Shown piece after piece: positions 8,935-11,835 of a DNA stretch of 11,835 nucleotides. Positions within the stretch are counted from its first letter, which is position 1. Each line of letters starts with the position of its first letter. The notes under the pieces were generated by a model. The model searched no databases. It saw only the letters and a list, made by a program, of their open reading frames with translations, and was not told the DNA's origin. Origin of the DNA: Paraglomus occultum (taxonomy: Eukaryota; Glomeromycota; Glomeromycetes; Paraglomerales; Paraglomeraceae); NCBI GenBank assembly GCA_910592205.1, contig CAJVPJ010001159.1, positions 1 through 11,835 on the forward strand, written 5' to 3'. The translations under genes were made by a program, and so were the position numbers.

Positions 8935-8940
8935 AATAAA
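8935..8940 (+). terminator. Polyadenylation signal AATAAA with GT-rich element
   Basis: AATAAA followed immediately by GTGTGTGC, a textbook pairing. It supports a plus-strand transcript ending near here, perhaps that of the candidate exon at 8759-8917. Confidence 0.45.
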
Positions 8941-9510
8941 GTGTGTGCAATTGGTAAACAAAGTTTTAATCGACTCTGATTTTGTAAGAGGATGACTTGC
9001 TGGTTGTGACGTAATTGTTTGCCTAGTACTAGCAAGTCACTAACGGAATATCCGGCGGTAATTGTTTCAATTACAAAAAAGGAATAGACATCATTCTGAT
9101 CAACTTGACGATTTCGTGTGTGTAACACTCAATAATGATCGCTTATTGGTGTGGACGAGAATATTTCTTAAACTTAAACTATTTGTTTTTGAGAAAAATG
9201 GGATATTAAGATTTCGAATTATTATCAACAATGAGATCTATAACTGCTATTGAGACGAGAAATCTCAGGTCATTGTACGTATATTAGTGTGTTCTGTGAC
9301 AGTGAGCACACATTGTCTAATACTAATAGGATTGATTTATTGGAGGGAAATTTTGTTCGTTAACTTATTGAGGTGCATAATACCTACATACTTTTTAGAT
9401 TTTGGCAGCCTCAATTATGAGTTTGATCTATATGCATAACACAGATTTTGGGGAAACCGAGGCAACTGTAGTCTTATATGTATTAGATGATTAGCACTAT
9501 TTGAATTGTA
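8941..9510. other. Intergenic stretch with small inverted repeats
   Basis: No supported gene. An imperfect palindrome spans about 9282-9325 (arms around TATTAG/CTAATA with CTGT-G-ACAG at the centre) and a small hairpin TGAGA/TCTCA is at 9251-9267. The minus-strand frame at 8877-9128 has no recognisable domain and overlaps the polyadenylation signal, so I leave it out. Confidence 0.4.
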
Positions 9511-9732
9511 ATGTTTATGCAAAAGCAATCCAGCATAATAATGACGATACTATTATTAGTGCTATTGGAAGTAACGGAATCGAATATAGTGTGAGAAATT
9601 TTTTATTTTTCCGAAATAGGAAGTTTGCAAACAGTGATCGACAAAGAATTTCCAGAGTTGAACAATCAATCACCTGAAGAAAGTGCAGCGAACATTGGAG
9701 TAATTTTTTCGTTCCCAAGAGCATTTGTTTAA
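9511..9732 (+). pseudogene. Small secreted-protein frame with one in-frame TGA
   Basis: An ATG at 9511 opens a frame whose first 27 codons encode a signal-peptide-like start (MTILLLVLLEVTESNIV, beginning at the second of its internal ATGs). A TGA at 9592-9594 interrupts it. The same frame then runs 45 codons to a TAA at 9730-9732, which overlaps an AATAAA. The second part is polar and acidic (DKEFPELNNQ, PEESAAN). Colinear frames on both sides of a single stop suggest a recently broken secreted-peptide gene. The alternatives are stop readthrough, a splice donor at the stop (AGT|GTGAG) leading elsewhere, or chance. No family is recognised. Confidence 0.35.
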
Positions 9733-9736
9733 TAAA
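9731..9736 (+). terminator. Polyadenylation signal AATAAA
   Basis: Overlaps the final TAA of the broken secreted-protein frame. Such stop-overlapping signals are seen in compact small genes. It supports a plus-strand transcript if the frame is real. Confidence 0.35.
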
Positions 9737-9779
9737 GACGAACCTATCAAATGTAAAATATATTTAAATTAATGTATAC

Positions 9780-9890
9780 TTTATACTTACTTTATACTTA
9801 CTTTATACTTACTTTATACTTACTTTATACCTATACCTATACTTATATTTATACTTATACGAATACTTATACGTATATTTATATGTAGTA
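9780..9890. repeat. TTTATACTTAC minisatellite with degenerate tail
   Basis: Four exact copies of an 11-bp unit, TTTATACTTAC, at 9780-9823, grading into imperfect 6-bp units of the TATACC/TATACT type to about 9890. It is simple sequence of replication-slippage origin. The minus-strand frame that crosses it (9820-10062) encodes an ISIRISI-type repeat and is not a gene. Confidence 0.9.
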
Positions 9891-10048
9891 CTGTATACTT
9901 TAAGTTATAGAAAAATGACCCCGCTTTTGGCAGCAGGAGACTAACTAAATTATACCGATACCTTCCGAATTTGGCGATTACGTCACGATTTGTATAAATC
10001 AAATCGACGCCCAATATTAAATATCCGTCGTTAAAAATATTCGTTAAT

Positions 10049-10160
10049 AACGTCATCATCATGAATCACAATCACTGGTCGAGATCATGTGCGGGACAGA
10101 GAAGATAATAAAAACGTCGTCATCATCACAATCATTAGTCGAGATCAGTAGAGAGTAATA
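10049..10160. repeat. Imperfect 60-bp tandem duplication
   Basis: Two head-to-tail copies, 10049-10112 and 10113-10160. They share AACGTC-TCATCAT, ATCACAATCA and GGTCGAGATCA/AGTCGAGATCA, with a 4-nt deletion in the second copy. The second copy ends at the ATG of the candidate mini-gene at 10161. No coding role is visible. Confidence 0.7.
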
Positions 10161-10355
10161 ATGCTTCGCTTTGTTCCGGACAATAACATTTCTCTTGAAG
10201 GTAACGGATTTTAAACATGATATTGACAAAAACTACATAAACAACATTATTTTTTTTTAGTTACTGGAAACAGTTCTCAAAATCTAATATTCAAATTTCT
10301 AGGATGTCAAATACTGCAGAAGTGGGAACAAAATTTCGAACAAGATGGTGCTTAA
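10161..10355 (+). CDS. Possible two-exon mini-gene or gene fragment
   Basis: An ATG at 10161, the first after an in-frame TAG, begins a 40-nt exon with donor GAAG|GTAACG. A 60-nt intron (10201-10260) ends in a ten-T run and AG. The joined frame gives 44 residues, starting MLRFVPDNNISLEV and ending EQNFEQDGA before a TAA. Another acceptor (ATTTCTAG at 10302) keeps the same frame. A perfect donor CGGAG|GTGAGT at 10394 suggests that transcription continues and that this frame may not be the true one. No family is recognised. It may be a non-coding RNA or a decayed gene. Confidence 0.25.
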
Positions 10356-10467
10356 TATATTACAAGAAGCGGGTATGAAAGCTAATAGACGGAGGTGAGT
10401 TTTCACTGAGTAATTGTTAAGTTTTTACGTATCCAAAGTTACGCTGCCACTTAGGTGTAAATCGGAG

Positions 10468-10670
10468 ATTGAAAGCGCTTCGTGGCCGCAGCTTGTGCTG
10501 TGAACGTTCTCTCCGTTACTGAAAGCCGTACTGAGTGCATATGACCTCGGGTGTGGTGAATAAGATACACTGGTTATTTTAATTGAAAGCGCGTCGTGGC
10601 CACAGCTTGCGAAAGTCGCCAGTCAGGTACCCAGCCCTGGCGTACGGTGGACGGTCTGCTGTGAACGTTC
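10468..10670. repeat. GC-rich direct repeat, one copy with a 47-nt insertion
   Basis: Copy 1 (10468-10509) and copy 2 (10582-10670) share ATTGAAAGCGCkTCGTGGCC and CAGCTTG, then TGCTGTGAACGTTC. In copy 2 the two parts are separated by 47 nt (10610-10656) that hold a CGCCAG...CTGGCG hairpin. The pair stands out from the AT-rich surroundings by its G+C content. It could be a fragment of a mobile element or a locally duplicated structured segment. Confidence 0.7.
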
Positions 10671-11332
10671 AACAATAACTAATAACTACGATGATGCATT
10701 TACTCATTATATTTTCATTAGTTCTAATTCTAGGGACTGGAGGTGGATGTAGATATACTTTGTAAAGAACCCAGTTTCTAGCTCGATGATGTAAACAACA
10801 CAAACGGCCAATTGGAAGTCTTGCAAAATAAAAAACACAAAGTATGGTGCCAACTTTTGTTTGAATGTAAAACTATAACTAAGATAAAATTGTTGTTTGC
10901 GATAAAAAAGTATATTGCAATGGCACCAGTTTTTATTCAGAACCGCCACGACTATAATTTGTTTTAAAATTCTTATCTTAGTTACCCTGTTTATAAAAAG
11001 TCGGCAAGAGAAATATATTAAAAATAGGCCAGAGAAAATATAAAATTTAAAGTTTAATGTAATTACTTAAATATGGCAAGTAAGGAAGCACACCATAAAC
11101 ATTTTGATAAAAGGTTGGTTTTTTTTTGTAATAGGAAAACTCATATATTTATTACGCCAATTAATGTGATACCAAATAATCATTGTTACCGGGAAATTGC
11201 ATTACATTATTGAGCAAATATTGTACAGTATTTATTCTAATCGATAACATTATTCCCAATATTCTTTGACATGCCCAATTAACAAATATTATACAAATCC
11301 TTTTTTTCTTCTGTCTAGCCTATTAAATGTCC

Positions 11333-11338
11333 TTTATT
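11333..11338 (-). terminator. Polyadenylation signal AATAAA on the minus strand
   Basis: TTTATT on the plus strand, 70 nt beyond the stop codon of the right-edge gene. Another AATAAA overlaps that stop codon itself, so the site in use cannot be decided from sequence. Confidence 0.45.
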
Positions 11339-11407
11339 ATTACAGGTAAACGATATTTAAATAATAAGCAGATTAGCATAATAAACCACTTTTTTCTAAA
11401 TTTAAAT

Positions 11408-11835
11408 TTATTTACTGCTCGAGAGCGGTTCCTCGTCTACTATTGTTGGAACAAATGGCGTTGGGTTTTCGGGGGTAGGAATTCTAGAATAAAGGTAAAG
11501 TAACAAGTCGTTAATTATCGTAATAACTATTTACAAACATATACACGTTTATATTGTATAACGTTCATTAAATAATTACCCTATTGATTCCATCATTGCC
11601 CTTATCTTGGGTCCAACAATTGTATCAGGAGTCGCTGCTCCATTATCCTTATCAATTTGTTGGAACGTCTTTCCCGGTATTACCATGTAGATCATCAACC
11701 AATCTGGCGTTTTAGAATACGTTTTCAAGTCTACGTGTGATCCAGTGGAGCCGGGAGAATATGGGTTGAGACTTGTCTCTAGTATTACAGCATCTTCTGT
11801 ATCTGTTTTTCCTTTCGGCAAAAATCCAACTGCAT
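11408..11835 (-). CDS. 3' end of an uncharacterised gene (partial)
   Basis: The upstream exon runs from beyond the right edge to 11580, and the last exon is 11483-11408. The donor is ATAGG|GTAATT and the acceptor is TTTATTCTAG|AA. The glycine codon is split GG|A, and the join gives about 109 visible residues ending in TAA. The frame is open to the edge (xx-AVGFLPKGK), so no start is visible; the TTG that heads the visible frame is not a start. The body includes KTPDWLMIYMVIPGK and GPKIRAMMESIG. The last exon adds a proline-rich, acidic tail (IPTPENPTPFVPTIVDEE, then a serine run). No domain or family is recognised. An unspliced reading would stop right at the donor, losing this tail. Confidence 0.6.
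11484..11579 (-). other. Last intron of the right-edge gene
   Basis: 96 nt, GTAATT...TTTATTCTAG, with a TTAAC branch-like site and a pyrimidine-rich end. Splicing keeps 24 further codons open to a TAA with an overlapping AATAAA. Confidence 0.6.

Larger units (their letters stand above)
10356..11407. other. Intergenic stretch with GC-rich repeat
   Basis: It contains the GC-rich direct repeat at 10468-10670 and a good acceptor-like site (TTCTAATTCTAG at 10734) with a short open frame after it, but no complete gene. The minus-strand frame at 10707-10949 has no domain. The right part holds the likely polyadenylation signal of the right-edge gene. Confidence 0.4.

Noticed and set aside
9515-9724. 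Minus-strand 69-codon hydrophobic frame
   Set aside because: Starts at TTG and is antisense to the more convincing secreted-peptide frame at 9511-9732.
9820-10062. Minus-strand 80-codon frame
   Set aside because: Its C-terminal ISIRISI repeat is only the minisatellite read in one frame.
10707-10949. Minus-strand 80-codon aromatic-rich frame
   Set aside because: No domain and no supporting signals; likely a chance frame in AT-rich DNA.
1-11835. Search for tRNA, rRNA, CRISPR array, bacterial operon signals and long terminal repeats
   Set aside because: No tRNA-like boxes, no regularly spaced repeats with unique spacers, no Shine-Dalgarno-linked gene chains and no long terminal repeats were seen.

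Overview
The window looks like low-gene-density, AT-rich nuclear DNA of a eukaryote, most probably an arthropod. The evidence is three genes with spliceosomal introns (80, 81 and 96 nt, GT..AG, with CTAAC- or TTAAC-like branch points), AATAAA polyadenylation signals, micro- and minisatellites, and several kilobases with no coding signal. CpG is not depleted: the first 120 nt hold 5 CpG where about 3 are expected. AT-rich DNA with plentiful CpG fits many Hymenoptera and does not fit the strongly AT-rich, CpG-poor genomes of arbuscular mycorrhizal fungi. The order is an inference and is not proven.

Layout. 1-4159: no gene recognised; holds one copy of a diverged repeat (438-640) and a GAACGAA heptamer array (3481-3511). 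4160-4351 (-): possible small secreted peptide or first exon, head to head with the next gene. 4416-5254 (+): two-exon gene for a 252-residue protein with about six membrane spans, family not recognised. 5643-5879 (-): possible 78-residue secreted peptide. 6705-8219 (-): two-exon gene for a 477-residue BTB-BACK-TLDc protein, the best identified gene here. 8477-8630: second copy of the diverged repeat, upstream of that gene. 8759-8917 (+): possible 3' terminal exon with a good polyadenylation signal. 9511-9732 (+): small secreted-protein reading frame broken by one TGA. 9780-9890: minisatellite. 10049-10160: imperfect 60-bp tandem duplication. 10161-10355 (+): possible two-exon mini-gene. 10468-10670: GC-rich direct repeat with a 47-nt insertion in one copy. 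11408-11835 (-): the 3' end of a gene that runs off the right edge, with a short last exon coding for a proline-rich tail.

The genes do not form an obvious pathway or operon-like set. The point of greatest interest is the BTB-BACK-TLDc gene. Its domain order and its GGYNPxxW and LLYRxSRDG signatures are those of the very large family known from Glomeromycotina fungi (Rhizophagus and relatives). It lies in DNA that does not look fungal, and its intron resembles that of its neighbour. Horizontal transfer from a fungus into an animal host is therefore a hypothesis worth testing. An ancient shared eukaryotic family, or a fungal origin for the whole contig, are the alternatives.
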